From the NCBI RefSeq assembly GCF_000955955.1, contig NZ_JYJG01000540.1:1-10961 (forward strand): a stretch of DNA of 10,961 nt. Reading direction: 5' to 3'. The notes beneath the pieces are model-generated. The model saw nothing but the letters and a program-made list of their open reading frames with translations. It ran no database searches and was not told the DNA's origin. The translations under genes and the position numbers were made by a program. Below are positions 1-5,936 of the stretch, in pieces. The DNA is from Lentzea aerocolonigenes (GTDB taxonomy: Bacteria > Actinomycetota > Actinomycetes > Mycobacteriales > Pseudonocardiaceae). The stretch's first letter is position 1, and the number at the start of each line of letters is the position of its first letter.

Positions 1-138
1 GCCGTGGATCGGGCCGACGACCTTCATGAACTGGCCCATGTCCGCGGCGTACTTGAGCACCATGGCCACGCACAGGAGCAGCAGGAAGACACCGACCACG
101 TAAGCCATGACCCGGAACCGGGTCAACGCACCCTTCAT
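1..138 (-). CDS. DUF3817-type integral membrane protein, 3' end cut by window edge
   Basis: The 46 visible N-terminal residues begin MKGALTRFRVMAYVVGVFLL. They contain one hydrophobic helix (about residues 9-28) and then KYAADMGQFMKVVGPIHG. The paired pattern of a first membrane helix followed by a 'GPIHG' turn is typical of small actinobacterial DUF3817 membrane proteins, which are about 100 residues long with three helices. Function is unknown. The ATG at 136-138 has AAGGCGGG a few bases upstream, a plausible ribosome binding site. The gene lies 14 bp downstream of the stop of the preceding minus-strand membrane protein gene, so the two are probably cotranscribed. The remainder of the gene lies outside the window. 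Family assignment is from memory of sequence style and is fairly confident. Confidence 0.75.
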   Translation of the reverse strand, partial: MKGALTRFRVMAYVVGVFLLLLCVAMVLKYAADMGQFMKVVGPIHG

Positions 139-152
139 CTGCCCGCCTTCGC

Positions 153-536
153 TCAACGACCGTCCCGCGCGTTGAGGTCCGCGAGCATGCGGTTGTAGGC
201 CGCGAGCTCCGCGTCTTCAGGATCGTCGAAGTGCTCGACAGGCGCGGGTTTGACGGCGTCAACGGTAGTCACCGGCTTCGCGGCGGGTGCAACCGGCTCT
301 GGTGCATCGAGAGGCTCGTCACGACGCTGGCGCGCCAAACGGCGGAAACGCCACACCATGAAAGCCGGGAAGAGGCCGAAGAGCGGCCACTGGAGCACGT
401 AACCGAGGTTCTGGAACGTGCCGCTGGCGGACTCGAAGCGCTGCCACTGCCAGTACGCGAGCCCGCAACAGGCGATCAGGGCCACCACACAGGCAAACCC
501 GATCAACACTCGCTGGGGAGTAAGGAGGCCGCGCAC
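153..536 (-). CDS. two-helix membrane protein of unknown function
   Basis: This is a 127-residue protein with a hydrophobic helix at about 9-29 (LIGFACVVALIACCGLAYW) and a second at about 45-63 (GYVLQWPLFGLFPAFMVW). A basic stretch follows (RFRRLARQRR), then a Pro/Ala/Val-rich linker. The acidic C-terminal tail ends in AAYNRMLADLN, a 'AYN..La.L' motif that I associate with conserved but uncharacterised actinobacterial membrane proteins. The open frame extends to an ATG at 731, but that extension is Pro/Arg-rich and runs through a hairpin region and into the 3' end of the next gene. I chose the GTG at 536, where VRGLLTPQRVL begins; GGAGG lies only 2 bp upstream, so the start is not certain. 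It is followed closely by the DUF3817 gene, so the pair is probably an operon. Function is unknown. Confidence 0.7.
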   Translation of the reverse strand: MRGLLTPQRVLIGFACVVALIACCGLAYWQWQRFESASGTFQNLGYVLQWPLFGLFPAFMVWRFRRLARQRRDEPLDAPEPVAPAAKPVTTVDAVKPAPVEHFDDPEDAELAAYNRMLADLNARDGR

Positions 537-603
537 GGCCTCCACACTACTTGGGTGGGGCCTCCCAGAAGGAGGCCGACCCGGTTGGGGGTCCGGGGGC
601 TGG

Positions 604-624
604 TGTGGGGGCTCGGCCCCCACA
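604..624. terminator. perfect 9-bp GC hairpin, probable terminator or repeat
   Basis: TGTGGGGGC (604-612) and GCCCCCACA (616-624) are perfect complements around a 3-nt loop. The hairpin lies between two minus-strand genes: 63 bp beyond the stop of the 164-residue protein gene and 67 bp before the start of the two-helix membrane protein gene. There is no T-run on the minus-strand exit side. It could therefore be a factor-assisted terminator or one copy of a dispersed G/C-rich repeat of the kind common in actinomycete intergenic DNA. Confidence 0.5.
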
Positions 625-630
625 AGGCAC

Positions 631-692
631 CGTAGAACGAACTCCCGCGAGCGCGTTCCGCGAGCACACCTCTCCCAATTCTTCGTTCTACG
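631..692. repeat. 11-bp inverted repeat around a 40-nt spacer
   Basis: CGTAGAACGAA (631-641) is repeated in inverted orientation as TTCGTTCTACG (682-692). The right arm includes the TAG stop codon (688-690, minus strand) of the 164-residue protein gene. The two arms could form a long-loop hairpin in the 3' end of that transcript, or be paired protein-binding sites. The meaning is unknown. Confidence 0.5.
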
Positions 693-1182
693 CCACGCCG
701 TCCCGGCGCTGCCTCTGCAGACGTGCGACACACCAGGCTGCGGCAGAACCGCGGCGAAGGTGCTGGAGAACCGTCATCGGACCCAAGCGCCGTCCGAGGT
801 CGGCAGGAGTCAGGCCCGCCGCGCGGTAGTCGAGCGCGCGCTGGTCCAACGGGCTGATGCCCGCGTCCCACCACTGCTCGGCTTCGGCGACATCGCCAAC
901 CAGCTGCCAGTAGCTCGCTGCGGCAGCGAGCAACGCCTCGGGTGCCTCCGGCGCCCGCTTGCGCATCGCGGCCACGTAGGCCGGATCCGCCGAGTCGACC
1001 TTGACCAAGCCACGCGACGACCCGCCCCTGCCTCCCCGCTGTACGGGGATGCCTGGCGCCGAGGGGGGCGCCTCAGCGAGCCAAGCGTTCTTGATCCGGT
1101 TCACCTCCTGCATCTCTGCGTCATCAGACCGTTCAGCCGCCCACTGCTGCAACAGCTCGTGGACCCCGGAGTCCTCGACCAT
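688..1182 (-). CDS. hypothetical protein, 164 residues, soluble
   Basis: I do not recognise this protein. The N-terminal 36 residues (HELLQQWAAERSDDAEMQEVNRIKNAWL) look helical and acidic. A Gly/Arg/Ser-rich linker at about 40-60 follows. A C-terminal helical domain (about 65-160) contains YWQLVGDVAEAEQWWDAGIS, then DYRAAGLTPADLGRRLG, then VLQHLRRG. The 'aGltp.dl...lg' stretch is reminiscent of a helix-turn-helix or a short actinobacterial W..AGi..l...aGLt repeat, but I would not assign DNA binding. There is no signal peptide or membrane helix. The ATG at 1180-1182 has GAGGAGG 6 bp upstream, a strong ribosome binding site. That rules out the longer frame beginning at 1272. Third-position GC bias supports coding. 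Confidence 0.7.
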   Translation of the reverse strand: MVEDSGVHELLQQWAAERSDDAEMQEVNRIKNAWLAEAPPSAPGIPVQRGGRGGSSRGLVKVDSADPAYVAAMRKRAPEAPEALLAAAASYWQLVGDVAEAEQWWDAGISPLDQRALDYRAAGLTPADLGRRLGPMTVLQHLRRGSAAAWCVARLQRQRRDGVA

Positions 1183-1235
1183 ATGTGCCTCCTCGTCGGT
1201 CGGGGATCGGCCATTGCAGCGGAAGGTATTCGGTA

Positions 1236-1255
1236 GGTCTGACAATCGCCAGACC
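1236..1255. promoter_or_regulatory. short inverted repeat upstream of the 164-residue protein gene
   Basis: GGTCTG (1236-1241) and CAGACC (1250-1255) are perfect 6-bp inverted arms around an 8-nt spacer. They lie about 55-75 bp upstream of the ATG of the minus-strand 164-residue protein gene, a position suitable for an operator. No clear -35/-10 pair was found beside it, so a regulatory role is a weak inference. Confidence 0.3.
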
Positions 1256-1346
1256 CTGAATCCCCAGAACACCCGTTACCAGTGCGTGATTGGCCGCATT
1301 CCACCCATCCGGCTCAACCCGAACGGTCGTGTCTCACCGAGAGTCA

Positions 1347-1526
1347 CTAGGCGACGGGGGTCGCCGTCCCGAAGAGGCTCCTGATGAAGGTGATGATCGA
1401 CTCCGCGCCCTGACGCAGCCAGCCGAGCACCTGCTGGACCGCGGCAGCGGACTGCTCGGGCTGGGTGATCAGGAGGAACAGCACCAGCGCGACGCCCGCC
1501 AGCACTAGCACCTTCTTGAGGTTCAC
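1347..1526 (-). CDS. small single-helix membrane protein, 59 residues
   Basis: The protein starts VNLKKVLVLAGVALVLFLLI: two lysines and then one strongly hydrophobic helix at about residues 6-21. A short amphipathic segment follows (about 28-59, LGWLRQGAESIITFIRSLFG). Small proteins of this layout occur in many actinomycetes, but I know of no defined function. The GTG at 1524-1526 is chosen because GGAGAGG lies just upstream at the right distance. Upstream in-frame ATGs at 1589 and 1544 would add Gly/Pro-rich or charged residues ahead of the membrane helix. It reads in the same direction as the genes to its left but is separated by 164 bp, so it probably has its own promoter. Confidence 0.65.
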   Translation of the reverse strand: MNLKKVLVLAGVALVLFLLITQPEQSAAAVQQVLGWLRQGAESIITFIRSLFGTATPVA

Positions 1527-1874
1527 AGGTACCTCTCCGTCCATCTCGCTCACTGGTCCAGGCGGCAGTCCGCCCGTGTCACCCGACATGGTCCCTCATT
1601 CACCCGGCTGATGAACAACGACCACACCGATCTGCCTCCAGGATCTACCAGCGACGCACGCCTGCGCGACGGGGAATGTCACCCGAATGGCGGCTAAAGA
1701 GGGGCTTCAGCAGCGCCGATGTCCTGGGCACGAGGTGAACACGGACTCCCTCGCATCCCACAGCTTGGACCAGACACTGTTGCACTGAGCCTCACCCGGA
1801 CTCACCCGGATGCCGACGTGTCGGCATCACGCTCTGTCACCCCATCGTGTCTTCATTAATACGCACGCGAGCAT
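1527..1874. other. 348-bp gene-free stretch with repeated TCACCCG motif
   Basis: I see no credible gene here. TCACCCG occurs five times on the plus strand, at 1579, 1600, 1679, 1792 and 1802. The last two are part of a tandem 10-bp repeat (CTCACCCGGA, 1791-1810). Spacings of 21 and 10 bp within the two close pairs are near whole helical turns. A perfect inverted repeat follows at 1809-1828. The stretch lies downstream of the racemase gene and upstream of the small membrane protein gene, both on the minus strand, so it should hold the promoter of the latter. Confidence 0.5.
1809..1828. promoter_or_regulatory. perfect 9-bp inverted repeat (operator or terminator stem)
   Basis: GATGCCGAC (1809-1817) and GTCGGCATC (1820-1828) are perfect complements with only 2 nt between them. 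A 2-nt loop is too tight for an optimal RNA hairpin, so a dimeric protein operator is at least as likely as a terminator. It lies 46 bp past the stop codon of the minus-strand racemase gene, immediately next to the tandem CTCACCCGGA repeat. Confidence 0.45.
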
Positions 1875-2999
1875 TCATCCAATAACTCCTGCCCGACGCA
1901 GTTCCATAATTTGGGCATCCGCCACACCCATGTCGGCAAGCACTTCCGCGGTGTTCACCCCGACCGAAACGGGAGGGGTCGGAACCGACGTCGGAGTCCG
2001 GTCGAACCGCGGAGCCGGAGCCGGGTGCGGAGACCCGGAGACGTCCACGAACGTCGCCCTAGCCTCGTTGACCGGGTGCCGCGTCGCCTCCGAGGGCGTC
2101 AGCACCGGCGCCAGGCACGCATCCGTGTCCCGCGCGAGGTCAGCCCACTCGTCCCGAGGCCGGCTCTTCACCGCCGCCGCGATGCGTTCTCGCAGCTCAG
2201 GCCAGTTCGCCGGGTCGTTCCGCGTAGGTGCGTCCTCCAGGCCCAGCACGCGCACGAGGTCGGCGTAGAACTTCTCCTCCAGCGCACCGATGGCCACGTA
2301 CTTCCCGTCCGCGGCCTCGTAGACGTCGTAGAACGGCACGCCGCCGTCGAGCATGTTCTCGCCACGGCCGCCCTGCCACATGCCCGCGCTGCGCATCCCG
2401 TGCAGGAACGTCGTCAGCAACGCCGCTCCGTCGACCATCGCGGCATCCACGACTTGGCCTCGCCCGGAGCGCTCCCGTTCGTACAGTGCCGCGAGCACGC
2501 CGACGGCCAGCAGCAGACCTCCCCCGCCGAAGTCGCCGAGCAGGTTGATCGGGAACGACGGCGGCCCGCCGGCCCGTCCGAGCGGCTCCAGCGCACCCGC
2601 GACGGCGATGTAGTTGATGTCGTGCCCGGCCCGGTCCGACAGGGGCCCGTCCTGACCCCAGCCGGTCATGCGTCCATATATAAGGCGCGGGTTGCGGGCG
2701 AGGCACTGCGCCGGACCGATGCCCAGCCGCTCGGTCACGCCCGGCCGGAAGCCCTCCACCAGCACATCTGACTGTTCGACGAGCCTGAGCACGAGCTCAG
2801 CGCCCTCCGGCTTGCGGGTGTCGATCGCGACCGAGCGCCGGTTGCGGCCCAGGAAGTCACCGGGGACGGTCGAGTGGCTGCCCGGCTTGTGCACCTGGAC
2901 CACGTCCGCGCCCAGGTCGGCGAGCACCATGCAGCCGAACGGCGCGGGCGCCAACCCGGCCAGCTCGACGACGCGCAGTCCTGCCAGTGGGCCCGTCAC
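1875..2999 (-). CDS. mcr: alpha-methylacyl-CoA racemase (family III CoA-transferase fold)
   Basis: This 374-residue protein matches the usual length of AMACR/MCR. It would interconvert (2R)- and (2S)-2-methylacyl-CoA by proton exchange at C2, which lets an S-specific acyl-CoA dehydrogenase act on branched acyl chains. The sequence GHDINYIAVAGAL carries His126, LLGDFGGGG carries Asp156, and ADGKYVAIGALEEKFY carries Glu241. These residues and numbers coincide with the catalytic His126/Asp156/Glu241 reported for the Mycobacterium tuberculosis enzyme. The N-terminus (GLRVVELAGLAPAPFGCMVLADLGADVV) is the classic family III nucleotide-binding region. The GTG start at 2997-2999 overlaps the TGA of the upstream dehydrogenase gene (GTGA), so translation is probably coupled; the longer frame to 3170 is only the dehydrogenase gene read in another phase. 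A cluster of rare AT-rich codons sits at residues 106-109. Confidence 0.93.
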   Translation of the reverse strand: MTGPLAGLRVVELAGLAPAPFGCMVLADLGADVVQVHKPGSHSTVPGDFLGRNRRSVAIDTRKPEGAELVLRLVEQSDVLVEGFRPGVTERLGIGPAQCLARNPRLIYGRMTGWGQDGPLSDRAGHDINYIAVAGALEPLGRAGGPPSFPINLLGDFGGGGLLLAVGVLAALYERERSGRGQVVDAAMVDGAALLTTFLHGMRSAGMWQGGRGENMLDGGVPFYDVYEAADGKYVAIGALEEKFYADLVRVLGLEDAPTRNDPANWPELRERIAAAVKSRPRDEWADLARDTDACLAPVLTPSEATRHPVNEARATFVDVSGSPHPAPAPRFDRTPTSVPTPPVSVGVNTAEVLADMGVADAQIMELRRAGVIG

Positions 3000-4132
3000 A
3001 GGGACCTCGCGATGATTTCCTTCATGATCTCGTTCGTGCCGCCGAAGATCCGCTGGACGCGGGCGTCGGACCAGGCACGCGCGATCGGGTACTCGTTCAT
3101 GTAGCCGTAGCCGCCGAACAGCTGCACGCACTCGTCGACGACCTTGCCCAGCCGGTCGCTGGCCCACCACTTCGCCATCGCCGCGGTCGGCACGTCCAGC
3201 TCACCGCGCAGGTGCTTCTCGATGCACTCGTCGACGAACGCCCTGGTCACGGCCGCCTCGGTGGCGCACTCGGCGAGCTTGAACCGGGTGTTCTGGAACT
3301 TCATCAGCTCCTTGCCGAACGCCGTGCGCTCCTTCACGTACTTCAGCGTCACGTCGACGGCGGCCTCGATGCCCGCGACCGAGCAGACGCCGATGATCAG
3401 GCGTTCCTGCGGCAGCTGCTGCATGAGCTGGACGAACCCGAGCCCCTCCTGGCCGCCCAGCAAGTTCGCGGCGGGCACGCGGACGTCGTCGAAGAACAGC
3501 TCCGCGGTGTCCTGCCCCTTCATGCCGACCTTGTCGAGCACGCGGCCACGCCGGATGTCGTTCTCCACGACGATCAGCGAGATGCCCTGGGCACCTCGGG
3601 CCGGGTCGGTCTTGGCCACCACGATCACCAGGTCGGCGTGCACGCCGTTCGTGATGAACGTCTTCGAGCCGTTGATGACGTACTCGTCGCCCTCACGCAC
3701 AGCCTTCGTCCGGATGCCCTGCAGGTCGGAGCCCGCGCCGGGTTCGGTCATGGCGATCGCGCCGACGTACTCGCCGGACGCGAGCTTGGGCAGCCAGCGC
3801 TGCTTCTGCTCTTCCGAGCCGTAGGAGTTGAGGTAGTGGGCGACGATCCCGCTGTGGACGCTGTTGCCCCAGGCGCTGTCACCGGCGCGTGCCTGTTCCT
3901 CGAGCAGCACGGCCTCGTGTGCGAACGTGCCGCCGCCGCCCCCGTACTCCTCGGGGATGCTCAAGCACAGCAGGCCGACCTCTCCGGCGCGGCGCCACAG
4001 GTCGCGGTCGACCTGCTTCTGCTCGGCGAAGCGTTCCTGGTGCGGCGCGACCTCCTTCTCCATGAACGTGCGGGCGAGCTGGCGCAACTGGTCCAGGTCG
4101 CTGTCCATCCACCGCGATCGACGCTCTGCCAT
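2996..4132 (-). CDS. acyl-CoA dehydrogenase, long-chain (LCAD)-like
   Basis: This is a 378-residue FAD-dependent acyl-CoA dehydrogenase that would form the trans-2-enoyl-CoA in the first step of beta-oxidation. The order of domains is normal: N-terminal helices (1-125), beta domain with the flavin/substrate signature [10 protein letters not shown] (127-136), and a C-terminal helical domain ending [13 protein letters not shown] (364-376). The residue of the terminal motif that is the catalytic Glu in MCAD is Gly here. The likely base is Glu288 in KLAEC, the helix-G position used by LCAD and isovaleryl-CoA dehydrogenase. [22 protein letters not shown] is likewise very LCAD-like. The chosen ATG at 4130-4132 gives [13 protein letters not shown]; an ATG at 4108 is possible and neither has a strong ribosome binding site. 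It is the first gene of a two-gene operon with the racemase. Exact chain-length preference cannot be read from sequence. Confidence 0.93.
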   Translation of the reverse strand: MAERRSRWMDSDLDQLRQLARTFMEKEVAPHQERFAEQKQVDRDLWRRAGEVGLLCLSIPEEYGGGGGTFAHEAVLLEEQARAGDSAWGNSVHSGIVAHYLNSYGSEEQKQRWLPKLASGEYVGAIAMTEPGAGSDLQGIRTKAVREGDEYVINGSKTFITNGVHADLVIVVAKTDPARGAQGISLIVVENDIRRGRVLDKVGMKGQDTAELFFDDVRVPAANLLGGQEGLGFVQLMQQLPQERLIIGVCSVAGIEAAVDVTLKYVKERTAFGKELMKFQNTRFKLAECATEAAVTRAFVDECIEKHLRGELDVPTAAMAKWWASDRLGKVVDECVQLFGGYGYMNEYPIARAWSDARVQRIFGGTNEIMKEIIARSL

Positions 4133-4239
4133 GCGTGCCACGAAACCACCCGGCAGTAATCCACGCCATGACCGCCGCGCCTGTCCGGGCCACGAAAACC
4201 TGAGCGAAATTCCCACCCTCATGAGACAGACTTCTCGGT
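4133..4239. promoter_or_regulatory. divergent promoter region between dehydrogenase and GNAT genes
   Basis: This 107-bp gap separates the minus-strand dehydrogenase/racemase operon from the plus-strand GNAT, thiolase and FadB genes, so it must hold at least one promoter in each direction. GCCACGAAA occurs twice in the same orientation, at 4137-4145 and 4189-4197, spaced 52 bp. It could be a shared binding site. I found no convincing -35/-10 pair. Confidence 0.4.
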
Positions 4240-4674
4240 ATGCAGATCCACCAGGTCGCGCCGGACGACTGGGAACTCTGGCGGGACGTCCGGCTGGAGG
4301 CGCTCGGCGCGGACCCCGACGGGTTCGGGTCGACGCTGGCCCGCGAGCAGGCGTACACGGAGGACGACTGGCGGGAGTCCGTCGAGCAGGGACTGAAGCT
4401 CGTCGCACTCGCCCCCGGCCCGGTCGGCCTGGTCGGTGCCTACGGCAAGCCGAGCGGGCTGTACCTGTACTCGATGTGGGTGCGCGCCTCTCACCGTGGC
4501 CGTGGCGTCGGAGAAGCGCTGGTCAACGCCGTGCTGGCGTGGGCAGCGAAGCAGGGCTGGAAGCTGGTGCGGCTGCGCGTTTACGACGACAACCTGCCTG
4601 CCCGGCGGCTCTACAAGCGGCTCGGGTTCGTCGACTCCGACGAGCCGGAGCACATGGAGTTCCGGGTGAGCTAA
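4240..4674 (+). CDS. GNAT family N-acetyltransferase
   Basis: This 144-residue protein has the full GNAT core. The N-terminal strand and helix are [22 protein letters not shown]. The central strand is [14 protein letters not shown]. The acetyl-CoA pyrophosphate-binding motif A is [17 protein letters not shown] (86-102). Motif B is [17 protein letters not shown] (114-130), with the Asn and the LY.rlGF signature. It would transfer an acetyl group from acetyl-CoA to an amine; the substrate cannot be read from the sequence. The start at the ATG 4240 fits the family, though no ribosome binding site is evident. It sits between the divergent promoter region and the thiolase gene with a 56-bp gap, so a connection with acyl-CoA metabolism is positional only. 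Confidence 0.88.
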   Translation: MQIHQVAPDDWELWRDVRLEALGADPDGFGSTLAREQAYTEDDWRESVEQGLKLVALAPGPVGLVGAYGKPSGLYLYSMWVRASHRGRGVGEALVNAVLAWAAKQGWKLVRLRVYDDNLPARRLYKRLGFVDSDEPEHMEFRVS

Positions 4675-4717
4675 TCGGTCACCCTTCACGGTCATGGCCA
4701 GCTCCACTGAGCGGGCT

Positions 4718-4730
4718 TAGCGTGGGTGCC
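4718..4730 (+). promoter_or_regulatory. -10-like box placed for a leaderless thiolase mRNA
   Basis: TAGCGT (4718-4723) fits the TANNNT pattern and lies 7 nt before the thiolase ATG at 4731. No Shine-Dalgarno sequence precedes that ATG. This spacing would put the transcription start at or next to the A of ATG, as in many actinobacterial leaderless genes. A good -35 is not visible. Confidence 0.4.
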
Positions 4731-5933
4731 ATGAGCGAAGCCTTGATCTTCGACGCGGTACGCACGCCGCGCGGCAAGGGGAAGCGCGGGTCGCTGCACA
4801 GCGTCAAGCCCGTCGCGCTGGCCGCCGGTGTGCTGCGCGCGCTGTCCGAACGCAACTCCCTCGACACCTCCGCGGTGGACGACGTCGTGTTCGGCGTGGT
4901 GTCACCGCTCGGCGAGCAGGGCGGCGACATCGCCCGCACCGCGGTGCTGGCCGCGGGATGGGACCAGCGGCCGGCGGGTGTGCAGCTCAACCGGTTCTGC
5001 GCGTCCGGCCTGGAGTCGGTGAACCTGGCGGCCGCGAAGGTCGCGTCCGGGTTCGAGGACCTGGTGGTCGCGGGTGGCGTCGAGTCGATGTCGCGCGTGC
5101 CGATGGGGTCCGACGGCGGCGCGTGGGCGATCGACCCCGGGACGAACTTCGACCTGTCGTTCGTGCCGCAGGGCGTGTCGGCCGACCTGATCGCGACGCT
5201 GGAAGGCTTCTCGCGCACGGACGTCGACGCGTGGGCGGCCCGTTCGCACGCGCTTGCGTTCGAGGCGCAGAAGAACGGCTTCTTCGAACGGTCCGTGGTG
5301 CCGGTCGTCGACCAGAACGGCACCGTGGTGCTGAAGGAGGACGAGACGATCCGGCCGGAGTCCACTGTGGAGTCGCTGGGCCGGTTGAAGCCCAGCTTCC
5401 AGTTCCACGGCGACCTCGGCTACGACACGGTGGCCATCGACCGGTACCCCACCGTCGAGCGCATCAACCACGTGCACACGCCGGGCAACTCGTCGCAGAT
5501 CGTCGACGGCGCCGCGGCGATGCTGATCGGCTCCGCGGCGGCAGGTAAGACGCTCGGCCTCACGCCACGAGCACGGATCGTTTCCGTTGCGGTGGTGGGC
5601 ACTGAGCCGACGATCATGCTGACCGGACCGGCTCCGTCCGCGCGCAAGGCGTTGGACAAGGCCGGGCTCTCGGTGGAGGACATCGACCTGTTCGAGGTCA
5701 ACGAGGCGTTCTCGTCCGTGGTGCTGAAGTTCGTGCGGGACATGGGCATCTCCGAGGACAAGGTCAACGTCAACGGCGGCGCGATCGCACTCGGCCACCC
5801 GCTCGGCGCGACCGGCTGCATGATCCTGAGCACGCTGCTGGACGAGCTGGAGCGCCGGGACCTGCGGCGTGGCCTCGCCACGTTGTGCGTGGGTGGCGGC
5901 ATGGGTATCGCGACGATCATCGAGAGGGTCTGA
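4731..5933 (+). CDS. fadA: acetyl-CoA C-acyltransferase (thiolase), FadA-like
   Basis: This 400-residue degradative thiolase would cleave 3-ketoacyl-CoA to acetyl-CoA and a shortened acyl-CoA, the last step of beta-oxidation. The nucleophile is Cys90 in [16 protein letters not shown] lies at 323-327, GHPLGATG carries the catalytic His356, and CVGGGMG carries the second catalytic Cys386. The length and the [18 protein letters not shown] start are normal for the family. The open frame reaches far upstream, through the GNAT gene in another phase; the ATG at 4731 is the only start that fits the family N-terminus. The stop at 5931-5933 is 3 bp before the start of the fadB-like gene, so the two are cotranscribed. 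They presumably form an alpha/beta trifunctional complex, as is known for FadB/FadA pairs. Confidence 0.94.
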   Translation: MSEALIFDAVRTPRGKGKRGSLHSVKPVALAAGVLRALSERNSLDTSAVDDVVFGVVSPLGEQGGDIARTAVLAAGWDQRPAGVQLNRFCASGLESVNLAAAKVASGFEDLVVAGGVESMSRVPMGSDGGAWAIDPGTNFDLSFVPQGVSADLIATLEGFSRTDVDAWAARSHALAFEAQKNGFFERSVVPVVDQNGTVVLKEDETIRPESTVESLGRLKPSFQFHGDLGYDTVAIDRYPTVERINHVHTPGNSSQIVDGAAAMLIGSAAAGKTLGLTPRARIVSVAVVGTEPTIMLTGPAPSARKALDKAGLSVEDIDLFEVNEAFSSVVLKFVRDMGISEDKVNVNGGAIALGHPLGATGCMILSTLLDELERRDLRRGLATLCVGGGMGIATIIERV

Positions 5934-5936
5934 GAG

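Noticed and set aside
537..731. N-terminal extension of the two-helix membrane protein
   Set aside because: Pro/Arg-rich, runs through the 604-624 hairpin and overlaps the end of the upstream gene.
1810..2268. Plus-strand frame beginning within the inverted repeat
   Set aside because: Ser/Arg/Thr-rich shadow of the 3' end of the racemase gene, with no ribosome binding site.
3000..3170. N-terminal extension of the racemase frame
   Set aside because: It is the 3' end of the dehydrogenase gene in another phase; the GTG at 2999 matches MCR length and catalytic numbering.
2987..4159. 390-codon plus-strand frame opposite the acyl-CoA dehydrogenase gene
   Set aside because: It is rich in His/Arg/Leu/Val with no domain signature and is the mirror of a gene with clear catalytic motifs.
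3864..4730. N-terminal extension of the thiolase frame
   Set aside because: It overlaps the GNAT gene in another phase and the dehydrogenase gene on the other strand; thiolases start at [15 protein letters not shown].
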